From: Hirsutella rhossiliensis
Lineage: Eukaryota; Ascomycota; Sordariomycetes; Hypocreales; Ophiocordycipitaceae
DNA length: 64,000 nucleotides
Direction: 5' to 3'
Assembly (NCBI RefSeq): GCF_020360975.1
Contig: NW_025408669.1
Span: forward strand, 1,240,001-1,304,000
In this document: in pieces, positions 44,130 to 55,858 of the stretch
Layout of the letters: every line of letters begins with the position of its first letter
Position numbering within the stretch: position 1 is the first letter of the stretch
Position numbers and translations under genes: made by a program
Notes under the pieces: model-generated
What the model was told of the DNA's origin: nothing
The model's database searches: none
What the model saw: only the letters and a program-made list of their open reading frames with translations

Positions 44130-44752
44130 TCATGCCGACACCTCATTGCCACCCCAGTCAGCAAGAATAGCACCAACCGGGTGCGGGCCGCTCTGGAAGA
44201 CGATCCAGACGGCATCGGTGTCCGTGTCGTTTTGCACCCGATGCTCCGTCCATGCGGGGATCCATGCAAAGTCCCCCTGGCTGAGCTCGTACCGCTGAAT
44301 GTCGGCCTCGACGCCTTCCTTGACCATGAAGATGCCAGTGCCGGAGGTGGCGTATATGATTGCATCTACGTGTAGACGACACAAGGGTGTCAGCAGGTCG
44401 GCACTTGACAGGTCCTCGAGGACAGCCGGTGGAGGCTGGAGAAGCCGTTGAACCGCAATACACACCTTGCTCACTGTTGTGACGCACCGGGGACGAAGAA
44501 CGCGGACGGATGGTCAAAACTGGGCCCAACTGTTACCAAGAGGCACCGGATAAGGAAACAATTGCCATGGGGGAGAGCCGGACCAGAAGCGCACATCTTG
44601 TCGCACTTGTCAATCACGGCACTCCGGGTAACTACGGGGCCGTCAAGGGTAGAGGCAGCAGCGGGCCGCAGCTGGTCGGCCCTCATGACCTGAGCCGAGG
44701 CGGGCATGATCATGGGCAGGATCTCCGAGATGAGCGGCAGAAGGGACGCCAT
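44130..44752 (-). CDS. Small cupin-domain protein
   Basis: A single-cupin protein of about 152 aa in three exons: 44752-44584 (MASLLPLISEILP.. to VVTRSAVIDKCDKMCAS), 44519-44466 (LTIRPRSSSPVRHNSEQ) and 44365-44130 (DAIIYATSGTGIFMV to LADWGGNEVSA). Intron 2 (100 nt, GTGTGT..CGTAG) is clear. Intron 1 (64 nt) needs the weak donor GTCCGG but is the only way I found to join the conserved blocks in frame. Cupin motif 1 is seen as the RHNSEQDAIIYATSGTGIFMV strand pair and motif 2 as GDFAWIPAWTEHRVQND, with a possible metal-binding His and Glu set. Related proteins include small fungal oxygenase- or isomerase-like cupins of unknown substrate. It is convergent with the hydrolase gene, 151 bp apart. 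Confidence 0.75.
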
Positions 44753-46524
44753 GGCAGGCCACAAGGACAGTCGACACTCTGTACTGCAGGCCCTGAGGTG
44801 TCTTTGTTGATGGCGGCCAACGGGGGGATAGAAGAAAAATAGAGGGTGCACGGATGGGCGCGGCATGTAACTACTGTGCAGTCGGATGCATACAACCACT
44901 TGATGACGTTGAGAGTCTTCCATTCGCACTCTTGTCCCTCCTTTGCCTAAGATGGAGCATGAACCAATCAACCTAAGGTTAGAAATCTCTGCAGTGCCAT
45001 CCATACACTAGTGGCCGCGACCGACCTAGCTTGGCTCTTCCCGCGTCACTTACACCGACGTAAGTTTTCATGAGGTGCACAGCTGCAAGAGCACCGTGAA
45101 GCGTTGGAGAGGGCCCATCACGACAGGGAAGCCAAGATGGCCGCTCCTCAGACCGCCAGATCGGGGATTTGGAGTATATCCTACTCCTGCATGGCATACA
45201 TGGCCATCCACTATGGGCCTCTTGTCCATGGCGAGCGTCGGCCTGTCACGACGGAATCGTGGGTATGTACAGAGGGCTCTGCTCTATTACATGTTTGCCC
45301 ACAGACGTGGCCGTAGTGGGCAGGTCGTAGCCGTCAACTATGCATGCGTATGCGTCGGCCGCGCACCCTTTCCCGCCTCAATGCGCGGTGCGTCGTTGCG
45401 GACGGCGGGCCAAGGCTTTCTGACAGACAGAACGTGCGTAACATCCATACGTGCATGCATCGATCGGTCCAGGTGGGAGCGGACTGCCAGGGAGGGGCGG
45501 TGTTGAGGGAGTATGAAGGAATTTTGAAACCTCGGGTTCCGTGGTCTCTTGTCGTGCACCGGACAGATGCCGAGGGCTCAAGTGCCCATGGCATCGCGAT
45601 GGAACGTCGGTGGCGCCGCAATGAACTTCGTTTCGGTTGGGAATGAGGGCCAACGCAGAGTTGCCGCCTTATCAAGGCAATGACGTCGCTTGCTGGCTGC
45701 CAATGGCGATCCTCTTCTTCTGCTCTCCTACCGGAGACGACGCGTGCGAGTTTAACCATCGCCTAGGCTCCTAGCCACCTTTGCGGTGAAGCCCACTGGA
45801 CAGCGACCATTCACGAAACTCGGACCCCGTCGCTCGCACACGCGCAAGGCGATGCCCAGCGCTGTCTGCCCTGCAGTCACCGTGCCCGCACAAGGCCGTC
45901 GGTTTGCGGGCCACAAAAGGTTCCTTGGCCGACTGGATCCGGAGACGCGGAGACTGGGCAACAGAGAGAGTGAGAGGGCGCATCTCTTGCTCGCCTGTTT
46001 GTGCCAGTTGAGTGCAGCCGAGGACGCACAGCCGGCTACATGGACTTGTGTGTGCGCGTGCAATTTGTTGGGATGCCGCTGCAAAAAGCCCGAGCATGCC
46101 CAAAGTTCCTCGGCAAGTCGCAGAAAGGTGAGGCAGACACAGAGAGTCCCCCACAAACCCGACCGGGGCAGAAGAAACATTAGCCCGAGGAAAACGGACC
46201 GACGGCCCGGCCTGTCTCGCTCAGCTCTGCAAATGCCCCGCGTTTCGTATCTACAGAATGTACCTACAATCCCGGTCCAAGGCATCAGGGAGGCGCCACC
46301 TGCTGTAAATAAAGTCGTCTTGAACAGCTCGCATCCTCACCTCCTGTTTGCAGCTCCAGCAGGGCGGCAGAGAGTGCGACTGCGACTGCGTCGTGCATCG
46401 GCCTGCAGCTTGCCCTGCATCAATTCTCGAAGCGAATCCCGCCAATAGCCTGTACCTAGGACTTGTACACGGAATTCGCCCTCCCTGCCTCGTCATCGAC
46501 TTGAACCGCAATGCAAACAGCGTC
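44753..46524. promoter_or_regulatory. Large divergent intergenic region cupin/F-box
   Basis: About 1.8 kb. Several open frames (45075-45506, 45786-46448) lack conserved content and overlap others on the opposite strand. No RNA gene or transposon recognised. Unusually large for this window. Confidence 0.4.
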
Positions 46525-48562
46525 ATGGCTGCTGCCACGCCCGCCACCGCCGGGCCGCGCTCTGACTCTACTTCTCCCTGCCCAGCCTCCTCCTCGTCGC
46601 CCTCATCCGCTCCACGCCCGTCGCCGCCTCCTAAGCAGGTTCAAGACCGGCTGCCCATTATCCCCACGTCAGCAACCACTTCGCCCGCCAACTACGGCCG
46701 CATCAACGCGGAAAACGAGAACAACCTGAGTCTGCTACAGAGCCTTCCCGACCACCGCGTCAAGCACCAGCGCATTGCCATGTTGCCGCCACCCATCATG
46801 TCTGGCGAATCCGCCTTCGCCGGCACTGCCACACGGCCGCTGGATGCACTGCAGGGTAATTGCCTCGTCATCTTGACGTTGCCCCTTCAGCAATCAATCA
46901 AGCCTCTCCCCTCCCTGAATTGCGACGACTTGTCCGAGTCAAGCTTGTATGGCCCAGATTGGCAGCTAACCAGCCGGTTTCAGAGGAGTTTGCCTCGCGG
47001 CACAAGCGAATCCAACTCGAGAAATCACGGCTGCCGAGCCGTTCCTCACCAAGAGCCACCCCCTTGACGGCCTTGCCGCCCGAACTTATCGACCATATCC
47101 TTTCGCACCTTTCCGCTCGCGACCTTGTCACCCTCTCAGCGACGAGCCGCGTGACGCGCAAACACGCCATTTCCGACTTTCACTGGCAACGTTGTGTTCA
47201 AGACAACGTCCCCGGCCAAGTCGTTACAAAGGCCGGCCCCTGTGCCACTTACCGACAGCTTTACGTCGCCCATGACTTGTTCTGGTTTCTGCCCAGGTAT
47301 AAAATCTGGTTCTGCGACCGGGAATTGATGGGCAAGTTAGTCCTGGTGCGCTTCGACCAGCGACGAGGCTGCATCGAGGGCTACCAGCTCCTGGCGGTTA
47401 GCAATCGTACCACCTTTGAGCACTGGCCTGCCGATCCGCAGGTCATTGTTCACGGATTCGAGCCGCAGGTCAAGTTGCATCTTGACAAGCCGGTCCTGCA
47501 GTTCCGTGTCCGAGACAGGCAGGACCACGGGGGGGTTCCATCAAGACCCGGTGCTAACCGCTTTGCCGACGAGGTGTCCATGGAGCTTGACGACCCCAGT
47601 GGAGCCATGTTCAGCAACTTCCTACTGACCCGGGCGCTGGACCCCGAAACCGCCGATGGGAGGCTCAGCGCCGGCTATCCGTACGACAACGTCTGGCCCC
47701 CGCCTGCGGTCCCGGCCCGCCACCACGTGTCCGGGACCCGGTCCCGCCAAGACGTCATGGACCTGTCACCCGACAATCGGCCTTGGTCCAGGGCAGAGGT
47801 GTCTGACCAAACCTTCAGCATTCGTCACTGGATGGAGATGATGGGCACTCCGGCGCCACGGGGTCTCATGGGGCAGGCGGGGGCCAGGGTCATCACAGGG
47901 CTGAGAAACGTGGATGCCGACGCTTTGGGGCGCCCGGGCTCGACACGGGTCCACATTGGGGAAGAGATCATCACCTACTCGACGCTGGATCCCGTTCTCT
48001 ACACACCGACGCCCACCAAGCCCTGGCGGGGCATCTGGGTCGGTGACTATAGCGGCCACGGCTGCGAGTTCCTGCTCATTCATCAGCCGGACGACTCGCC
48101 CGCGACGGACGCCGAGCTCGGCTTGGTCCGCGGGGAGCAGGAGACGGATGCAGCGTGGCAGCAGAGGAAGCTGGACGCGCGCATCCACCGGGGCCGTCTC
48201 GAAGCCATAAAGTTGACGGGCGATCCCAACGTGCCACGCGGCGAGTACACGTTTGTGGCCGACGACCTGGGCCCGGGCGGCTACGTCGGCGTGGCCACGG
48301 ATGCGCCCTTTGTCGGGGCCAGAGTTGTCCGCAGCAAAGGACACGTCGCGGCGACGGGTTTCGTCGATGGTGAGTTTCTCGACAGGACTCATGTTGGGTC
48401 TCCTGGGACGATTCCGTGACTGACCCTGTTGCCTGTCTAGACAAGTACATTGAGAGTCAGCTTCTACTCATTTCCCCCAACCGGCTAGCGCAGTACTGGG
48501 TCGGCTTTGGGCACATTAGCTTTTTCGAGCGGGTCCAGATGGACGAGTTCATGGCGCCGTGA
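46525..48562 (+). CDS. F-box protein, FBXO31-like
   Basis: Predicted substrate receptor of an SCF ubiquitin ligase. Three exons, 46525-46855, 46984-48369 and 48441-48562 (introns 128 nt GTAATT..TTCAG and 71 nt GTGAGT..TCTAG), 612 aa. Residues 1-110 are disordered. The F-box is at about 125-170: PLTALPPELIDHILSHLSARDLVTLSATSR. The C-terminal half resembles the substrate-binding module of animal FBXO31: GIWVGDYSGHGCEFLLIHQ, RLEAIKLTGDPNVPRGEYTF (compare the ITGDPNIPAG element), then VVRSKGHVAATGFVDDKYIESQLLLISPNRLAQYWVGFGHISFFERV (compare AGHGFTSPE...FVWLELKSFSLYSRV). The match is from recall and holds across several blocks, so I think it is real. FBXO31 of animals degrades cyclin D1 and proteins with damaged C-terminal amides; whether the fungal protein does so is unknown. 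Confidence 0.85.
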
Positions 48563-49736
48563 GCGACGACGGCACGTGTGTGGAGATTGTTGCCAGTGGT
48601 TGATGAGCGGGTAGACGAGATGCATGGGGAGCAAGAACTCGCACTTGTCCCTCGGCATGGCACCGCCTCGAATCCTTTATCCCGGCATGCATGAGGCTGC
48701 AGTCTCGGCTACCGACGGCAGGGCTGAGACCAGTTTCGCCGAGCACTGTACGAGGAATTGCGTCGGAACTGTACTTGTGCGCGAGTCCAACTCGAGTGGT
48801 GATGCCAAGGGAAGGTTTGCTGGAAAGATTCTGACGGTTCCAGCGGATCTCATGAGAATCGTTGATGACAACTTGTGCTTTGAATCTCGCTCCCCAAGGT
48901 ACTACCTACCTACCGTACCTACCTACCTCTAGGTATTGTGTTGGGGTGTACGTACCTGCGTACAGTACATGGTGGCGTTGGGGTTGAAGACACCTTCTGT
49001 GCGTTCGTCATGCGCACTCACACTCAGCCCAACGTCTTGCCCAGCCCAGTCTCCACCCGCGCGTCGCATTGGCCAGTCAGGTGACGCTCACGAGACTAGA
49101 AACCCGCTGCCGACAGTCCTGCCTGCCCCCCCGGCAACAGCATCAAAGTTGCGAGGAGCGGCATGGCGTCGACACTTCATGTGTCTTCTTTTCCTTCTCT
49201 CCTTGACTCGCGGCTGATGGGGCTCGTCCTCGACTTGGAGCCTTCTCATTCGGTAAGTATTTATGGAACCGCCTTTTACTGATAGTGATGATGCACTCAC
49301 GACTGTCATTCGCTCGCTCCCTTTTGCTCTCCACTGTTTGCATCTCGCCTCTGGCCTCGCGATATCTTGCTCCCGCATTGTCGGTAGGCTCATGGAGACG
49401 AAACTGATATCTTTTCCCGTCTAGTCGACCCGCACCGTCCATTTCTCAGCCCATCCACTCATTGGTCAATTGCCGTTCTGGCCAGGCTGCACCACCCAAC
49501 ACTCACAAGTACAACAACTCATCCAGTGCCGAGCCGGCATCCAACAACGCCTTTATGAAGGCCAACTTCTTCCGTCCGCTTACGTACTCTTGATCCCAGC
49601 ATCCGCCTTATTCAGTTCATAGACTACGGACTGGCCGTCTCCCATCCCGGCCTCTCGGCCCCTGCTGTTACTCTTATATTCTCTCGAATCCTCCCGGCAG
49701 GGTGCTCCTCTTCGTCTCTTTCGGCTTCGACGGGCC
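48563..49736. other. Intergenic with GTAC/TACC motif cluster upstream of sulfite oxidase
   Basis: About 1.2 kb. A cluster of TACCTACC, GTACC and CTAGGTA lies at 48896-48968. No gene recognised. Confidence 0.45.
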
Positions 49737-51803
49737 ATGAACCCCCGACACGTGAGCAGCCTCGCTCACCGATTGTCCCTGATCTCGAGGCATGGCTCCT
49801 CAACCTTTGTACTGCCATCAAGGGCGGCGGCAACGGTAAAACGGCCGCATCGCCATTCCCAGCCACAATGTCGTTTCTTCAAACTTTCCATCCCGATCCC
49901 GAGTTCCGCCAGCAGCCCCGATCTAAGCCGGCTGAAGCTCTCCGCAGTCAATGACACCCGCTCCTCGGCATCCAAACAGGCATCTTCATCGCGTCGTCTC
50001 GCCACGCTCGTAGCTACCTTCGGCTTTTTGACTTTAGCAGCCTTCTTGTCCTCGCCCGCGTCTCTACATGCCTCCTTCGTCGTTGACACGCCCTCGTCCT
50101 CAACCTCAGCATCGAGTGCTGCAAGCGCCACTGCGACCACACACGTCACTACCGACACCCGTGACCCTGGCCCTCCACGCTTTCGCATCCAAGAGGTCCG
50201 AAAACACGGCCCTGACTCGGAAAACCCCTGGATCATCCACGGCGACAAGGTCTACGACATCACAGACTGGGTTTCTGCCCACCCTGGCGGTCAAGTCATC
50301 CTCCGGGCCGCCGGCGGATCTATCGAACCCTACTGGGACATCTTCTCCATCCACAAGAACCAGTATGTCTACGACATTCTGTCACAGTACTTCATCGGCT
50401 ATGTTGATCAGGCCGACCTGGTCGATGGCAAGCCAGCCCAAGAGCAAATCGAGGATCCTTTCGCAGACGATCCACAAAGACACCCCTCGCTCATCACCAA
50501 GACTTCCAAGCCCTGCAATGCCGAGACGCCTGGCGACGCCCTGAGCGATCGCTTCCTCACTCCAAACGAGCTCTTCTACGTGCGCAATCACATGTGGGTT
50601 CCCAAAGTGGACCAAGCCGCCTCGGACGCCCACATCCTTACAGTCGAGCTCCTCGATGGCACCGTCAAGCAATACACCCTCCAAGATCTCAAGGCGAGGT
50701 TCCCGAGCCGCAAAATCACTGCCGCTTTGCAGTGCTCGGGTAACCGGAGAAAACACATGGGCCAAGGCTCTGGTCGTCTCGCTAACGGTCTCCAGTGGAC
50801 CGCCGGTGCAATCTCCAATGCATCTTGGGAGGGCGTACTCCTCTCAGATGTCCTCGCCGATGCCGGCTTCGATATTGGCGAGGGCCTCAGGGGCTCGAGC
50901 GCGACTAAGCACGTCCATTTCTCCGGGATGGAAGCTTACGGCGCCTCCATCCCCCTCAAGAAGGCCATTGACCCCCAAGGTGACGTTTTACTCGCTTATT
51001 CCATGAATGACACGCCATTGCCTCCGGACCACGGATTTCCCTTGCGTGCTATTGTTCCTGGCCACGTGGCAGCACGGTCTGTCAAGTGGCTTAGCCAAAT
51101 CACGTTGAGCGACGAAGAGAGTACGAGCCAATGGCAACGGCGGGACTACAAATGCTTTGGTCCCAACGAGACCAAGGTCGACTGGGACGCGGCTCCTGCC
51201 ATCCAGGAAATGCCTGTCCAAAGCGCCATCACAGGGTTGAAGATGAGAGGATGGACGACCAAGACGGGGACGGAGTGCGCTGAAGGCGACTCGCGGAATG
51301 CAAAGGAAGCAGCCCAGATGGTGTCCCTGAGCGGCTACGCATTTTCAGGTGGCGGTCGCTCCATCGTCCGTGTCGACCTATCCCTCGACGGCGGCCGCTC
51401 CTGGACTCAGGCTCAACTCCTGCCTGACTGTGCCAGTGAGGACGAATCTCCGTCGCCGTGTCAGGGACACGGGACGTGGACCTGGAAACGGTGGCGACAT
51501 GACGGCACAATCCCGCTCGGCGCCTTCCGGGAGCGCAAGCAACACAAAGAATATCCGGCTGACGCCAAGTCTGAGGCGGCGACAGAAGAAGAAGAAAACG
51601 ATAGCGACGCCAACCGTCGATGCACAACAGTCTTGGTCAAGGCAACCGACGATGCATACAATACCCAGCCAGAGAGCCACGCCGCCACCTGGAACTTGCG
51701 AGGGAACCTGGCCACCGCCTGGCACCGCATCCAGATATGCGTCGACTGCGGCGCGTTCGCCACCAAGGCCGCCCGAGATGCAGAGGCCAAGCCAGATGCC
51801 TGA
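49737..51803 (+). CDS. Sulfite oxidase (cytochrome b5 + molybdopterin), membrane-anchored, probably mitochondrial
   Basis: Oxidises sulfite to sulfate, passing electrons to cytochrome c. Single exon, 688 aa, longer than the vertebrate enzyme. The N-terminus is basic and Ser-rich (mitochondrial-like), with one hydrophobic segment LATLVATFGFLTLAAFLSSP at about residues 87-106, fitting an intermembrane-space anchor. The cytochrome b5 heme domain follows, with haem ligands in SAHPGGQVIL (His near 182) and IFSIHKNQY. The molybdenum domain has NELFYVRNHMWVP and the Mo-ligand Cys in ALQCSGNRRKHM (Cys 333), then GAISNASWEGVLLSDVL, SIPLKKAIDPQGDVLLAYSMND, LPPDHGFPLRAIVPGHVAARSVKWL. The C-terminal dimerisation domain has MRGWTTKTG, GYAFSGGGRSIVRVDLSLDGGRSW and an acidic insertion (about 610-630) before the final strands. 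A plant-type nitrate reductase is ruled out by domain order and the missing FAD domain. Confidence 0.92.
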   Translation: MNPRHVSSLAHRLSLISRHGSSTFVLPSRAAATVKRPHRHSQPQCRFFKLSIPIPSSASSPDLSRLKLSAVNDTRSSASKQASSSRRLATLVATFGFLTLAAFLSSPASLHASFVVDTPSSSTSASSAASATATTHVTTDTRDPGPPRFRIQEVRKHGPDSENPWIIHGDKVYDITDWVSAHPGGQVILRAAGGSIEPYWDIFSIHKNQYVYDILSQYFIGYVDQADLVDGKPAQEQIEDPFADDPQRHPSLITKTSKPCNAETPGDALSDRFLTPNELFYVRNHMWVPKVDQAASDAHILTVELLDGTVKQYTLQDLKARFPSRKITAALQCSGNRRKHMGQGSGRLANGLQWTAGAISNASWEGVLLSDVLADAGFDIGEGLRGSSATKHVHFSGMEAYGASIPLKKAIDPQGDVLLAYSMNDTPLPPDHGFPLRAIVPGHVAARSVKWLSQITLSDEESTSQWQRRDYKCFGPNETKVDWDAAPAIQEMPVQSAITGLKMRGWTTKTGTECAEGDSRNAKEAAQMVSLSGYAFSGGGRSIVRVDLSLDGGRSWTQAQLLPDCASEDESPSPCQGHGTWTWKRWRHDGTIPLGAFRERKQHKEYPADAKSEAATEEEENDSDANRRCTTVLVKATDDAYNTQPESHAATWNLRGNLATAWHRIQICVDCGAFATKAARDAEAKPDA

Positions 51804-52245
51804 CAGTGGGCACCAAGGGAAGCGGCGGCGGCCCGCGGCGAGATGCAGGGCTGTATATAATAATACCTTGGGCGAGAGACGGTGTCGTCTCCACACGATG
51901 TTGCTAAGACCTGTGCCAGCTTGGGGCTTCTACTTCAACAGATACCCAGCAGGGGTCGTCGCCACAAGCCATATTACATGTATCTTAATACGTACAGTAC
52001 TGGTACAACAGTCAAGTCCTCGCTTCTTGGGACGCCTTCCCCAGCGTCTGAGATACAGTACAGATGCATACAAGAGTTTTGCCGCTCCCTTCGACCGTTG
52101 CGGGCCCCATTGTATTTGTACGCTTGATGTCGGTTCATGCATGACAGACAGTGCCTTGTCCGGTCGCCATGCTGATGTTACCACCGGCACCAGGCACGAA
52201 GCACATGCGCGACTCCACCAACTTCGACGACGCATCAGTGCCCCC
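51804..52245. other. Convergent intergenic region sulfite oxidase/RPN2
   Basis: About 440 bp, AT-richer than its surroundings, no gene seen. Confidence 0.5.
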
Positions 52246-55200
52246 CTACTCGTCACCCTCTCCTTCCGAGAAGTAGTCGAACTCTCCCGGCACCTGGGCC
52301 TCTTCGTCGCCCTCGCCGTCCTCGTCCACGGCCGTCAGCACTCCCGCGGCGGCCGCGGCGCCCGAGCCCATGGCGCCCGAACCGGCATTGCCGGCCGGGG
52401 TCTGGGGATCGGCCATGCCAAAGGGCGAGCGACCTTGGCTACGCAGCAGCTGGTCCATGACGGGATTGCCCGTGGACGCGCGTGCTGGATCCACGAGGCC
52501 TTCAAGCAGCGACCTGCCCGGCCCACTAGACCGGCCGCCACCGCCGCCTCGGCCGCTCTGCTGGCCGGCAACCGGCGCGCGCTCCGTCGTCACCTTCTTC
52601 AGCTTTTCCTCAATGAGCGACTTGGCCTCGTCAGGCTGGGTGTCATCCAGGAGGAGCGGGCCTCCAGTCGGCTGCGAAGACGTTAGCAATCATGGGAAAT
52701 TAACAACGAGGGCTAACCGCGGGTTGGGACTCTACCTTTTTAACTGGCTGATATCGGCCGGCGGGAAAGCTGATAAACTTGAGCTGGCCAGGCAGGACTC
52801 GGCTCATGTTCTCCATGTCGTAGCCAATCTTCTCTTTCTCTGGCTTCTTCTTGGAGTCGCTCGGCGTGGTCGCATCCTTCTCCTCTGCGTCCTTTTTGTC
52901 TTTGGAATCGTCCCTTTTCTTGTCGTCGTCTACCTCCATCTTTTCGCCACTCTTGGCCGGCGCCACGTCAATATCCATGCTCTCTCGCCGCTGAGCCCGC
53001 TCCTTCTTCTGGGCCCTGCGCTTGGCCTGAGCGGTCGTGGACAAGATGGCTGTGGCAATCAAGGCGGGACCCTCCTCTGTCTTGACTTCCTGCTCTGGAG
53101 GGTAGTCAAACAGGCTCTGCCTCGTGGCGCAGTGAAACTTGAAGTCAGGCATCTCCAGATCGTGGTCGAGACCGATCATGGCCGTGGGGGAGAAGCTGAG
53201 GGACAAGAAGTGGGTAAAGGGGAACCAGTACCAGTACTGGGTGAAGACGGCCATGCCAACGATGCCCGCCATGTTGAGGTTCCCCGTCTGGGTCTGGAGC
53301 CCGATTGTGCAGTTGCGGCCGCCTGCGTCAATGATTCCGAGGGCCAGGGCAGCACCAAACTTGGTCATGGCGTCCTCGTGGCGGTCGCCAACCACTTTCT
53401 TGAGGGTCTTGCGGATCGATGAAACTTTGGGGTTCATCACCTCGTTTTGCTGCACCATGATCATGGCCAAGGAGATGAGAGCGCCCTGTCGAACAAAGTC
53501 GGTGGGATCCTTCATCATCGGCTCCAGCAGGTCAATCGCCTCGTCGAGCCCCGTGCCGGCGCACGAGATACCCAGGGCCATGGCGGAGCCGTACCGGACG
53601 TGCGGGTTGTAGGACTCGGACAGCAGCTCGACCATGCGCGGGACACTCCCCGGCTTGCGGAACAGGATGAAGCCCAAGCTCATGACGGCGATGCGCCGGA
53701 CGTCGTCGTTGACATCGCTGACGGCGGTGTGGAGGAGCTTCCGAATCGCCTTGTTGCTGCCGGTGCCGCAGTACGCCAGGGCTACTGTCATGATGCCGCC
53801 GTAGCGCAGTGTCGGGTCGGGATCGTTCAAGAGGCCCTCGATCAGGACGTCGGCGCCCTCCTGGCGGCCGTACATGATGAGCGCCATGCCAATGGCGACG
53901 CCACGAACAATCTTCTCGTGCGTCGTCTCATGCGCATACGTGATCATGTCCTCGAGAGCTTTGACATTGCCCGTGCCCAGCATGATGAGACCCATGGACA
54001 ATCCGACGGCCTCGCCGTTGAGCGCTGAGTCCTGGAAGAGAATTTCCTTGAGCTTCTCAAAAATCTCGCCGTCTCCCGTCGCCATGCCGGCGATGCCCAG
54101 GCCAAGAGCGCCGCCGTGCTGGACAACCTCCTCTTCGGCCTGGCTGAACTGCGTCTTGAGATAGTCGAGGGCATCGGCTCCGTGGTTGGCATGGATGAGT
54201 CCGTAGGCGTAGAGAGCGCCGCCTTGGCTAAAGATGGAGCCGCTGCCGAGACCGCCCTGCCTGGGCAGATAGGGCTCGAGAAGCTTTCGAGACTGCGACA
54301 GGTTTCCGCGGTGGATGACGCCGAGGGCAGCCGTGGCGGTAAACTTGGACCAGTTGACAGCCTTGCCCAGCCACTCGAGGTTGTCACGGAAGAATTTGTC
54401 GTTGGTGGTGCCTTGGTTCATGAATGCGTTGCAAAAGGTGACGGCGGTATGGAAAATCGAGTTGCGGCCCTCGAGACTGTCGCGAACTTTGTTGAGGATG
54501 CTTAAATCGGTATGGTTGTTGCGGTAGAGGAATTCGAGATTCAGGCGGATCGTCTTGGAGCCGTTGAGGATCGATCGAATATTGCGATAGGCCTTGGCTA
54601 CGTTCTCTGGCAACTCCTCCTCCGGTGCTTCCTGTTGGTCCCCGAGCAGCGCATCGATCTCCTTGGGCTTCACGTCATCCTCGTCAGCCCCCTCCTTTTC
54701 AGGCCGTTTGCCCGAGGGCAGAGAAGCTAGGACCCTGCCCAAGAACTCTTGGGTGCCATTGTCGTACAGGTCGAAGGCGATCTGGTACGCGTTGGCCAAA
54801 GAGGTGCGATCGCCGTTGCTGACGAGAGTCCGGAGCATGCGCGAGGCCTCGTCGTCTGAATTGAGATAAACCACACACCTTGCAATGGCGAAATAGTCGG
54901 GGTTGGGTATGTCGTTGAGCAAGTCGAGGACCAGGCGTAGAATCTGGGTGCGGAATCCGCGCTCTTGGACAATGTCCATGCAGATGCCCAGCGCATATTC
55001 CATGAGCTCCTTGGCAGGGCCCTGGAGGCCGTCCTGGGGCTTCGTCTTGGAGTGTTTCTCGTCCTCGCTCGCGCGCTTAATGACGCGGCGCAGGACCTCG
55101 AGATTCTTAGCCTCGACAGCGATGCCGACGACCTGTCGGTAGCGACCCTGCTTCAGGCAGCTCTCGAAGAGGCGCTCGACGACGCGCCGCAACGAAGCCT

Positions 55201-55858
55201 CGGTTGCCTGATCGGGCAGCTGGGCGATGGAGCTAGAGCGGGCTTGCTTGACAACGGGCTGGAAGGTGGCGTCGAGTATCGTGTTCTCGAGGGAGGCCCG
55301 GGACAGTAGCGACTTGGGAGGGAGGGTGGTGTGAGAAAAGGGAGTCGTAGGGGACATGACGGCGCCGTCGGACGCGTTGGAGAAGGTCGTGGTCAGCTCG
55401 GGCAGGTCGGCGTTGCTGGAGGCCTTGGGCTTGGCATGCTGGGCAGCAGTGACGGCGATGTACTGGTCAACACACTTGGAGATGATTGTCTCTTCGAACT
55501 CGCCGGGGGACTCGAGCTTGAAGAGGTCGCCCGCGGCGAGAGCGAAGACCATGCTATCATTGTAGGCCTGGAGGTGGTAGTAGACCTTGGCTAGGACCAG
55601 GGCTGCAAGCTGTCGCTCGGGGAAAGACTCATCCTCATAGAGAGCCTCGCTGAGGGGGGACAGAAGTTAGCAGGCACAAAGACGCCGAGTGAAAATAAGG
55701 GGATGTATGGAGACGTACAGCTGGCTGAGAGCGCCGGCGACCTCTGTCCAGACGGTGTCTATGTCGTCGTTGAGCGTCTGCAAGGCGAAGACCTTGAGCT
55801 CGGGTTCCTCGTCGGAGAGAAAGGCCAAAACGCCTATTGCCGACACCAGTCCAGGCAT
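52246..55858 (-). CDS. RPN2: 26S proteasome regulatory subunit RPN2
   Basis: Largest non-ATPase base subunit of the 19S regulatory particle (PSMD1 in animals); scaffold for Rpn1/Rpn13 and substrate receptors. Three exons, 55858-55719, 55649-52736 and 52671-52246, with introns of 69 nt (GTACGT..CTCAG) and 64 nt (GTAGAG..CGCAG), 1159 aa in total. It opens MPGLVSAIGVLAFLSDEEPELKVFALQTLN. The middle holds the proteasome/cyclosome repeats, for example GLGSGSIFSQGGALYAYGLIHANHG, GGALGLGIAGMATGDGE, DPTLRYGGIMTVALAYCGTGSNKAIRKLL, MSLGFILFRKPGSVPRMVELLSESYNPHVRYGSAMALGISCAGTGLDEA and LNMAGIVGMAVFTQYWYWFPFTHFLSLSF. A charged Lys/Asp-rich linker follows, then VLPGQLKFISFPAGRYQPVKKPTGGPLLLDD and a Gly/Ala-rich acidic tail ending FDYFSEGEGDE. 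All junctions are in frame. Confidence 0.96.

Noticed and set aside
45786..46448. 220-aa plus-strand open frame
   Set aside because: Composition is Arg/Ser/Cys-rich noise with overlapping frames on the other strand and no recognisable domain.
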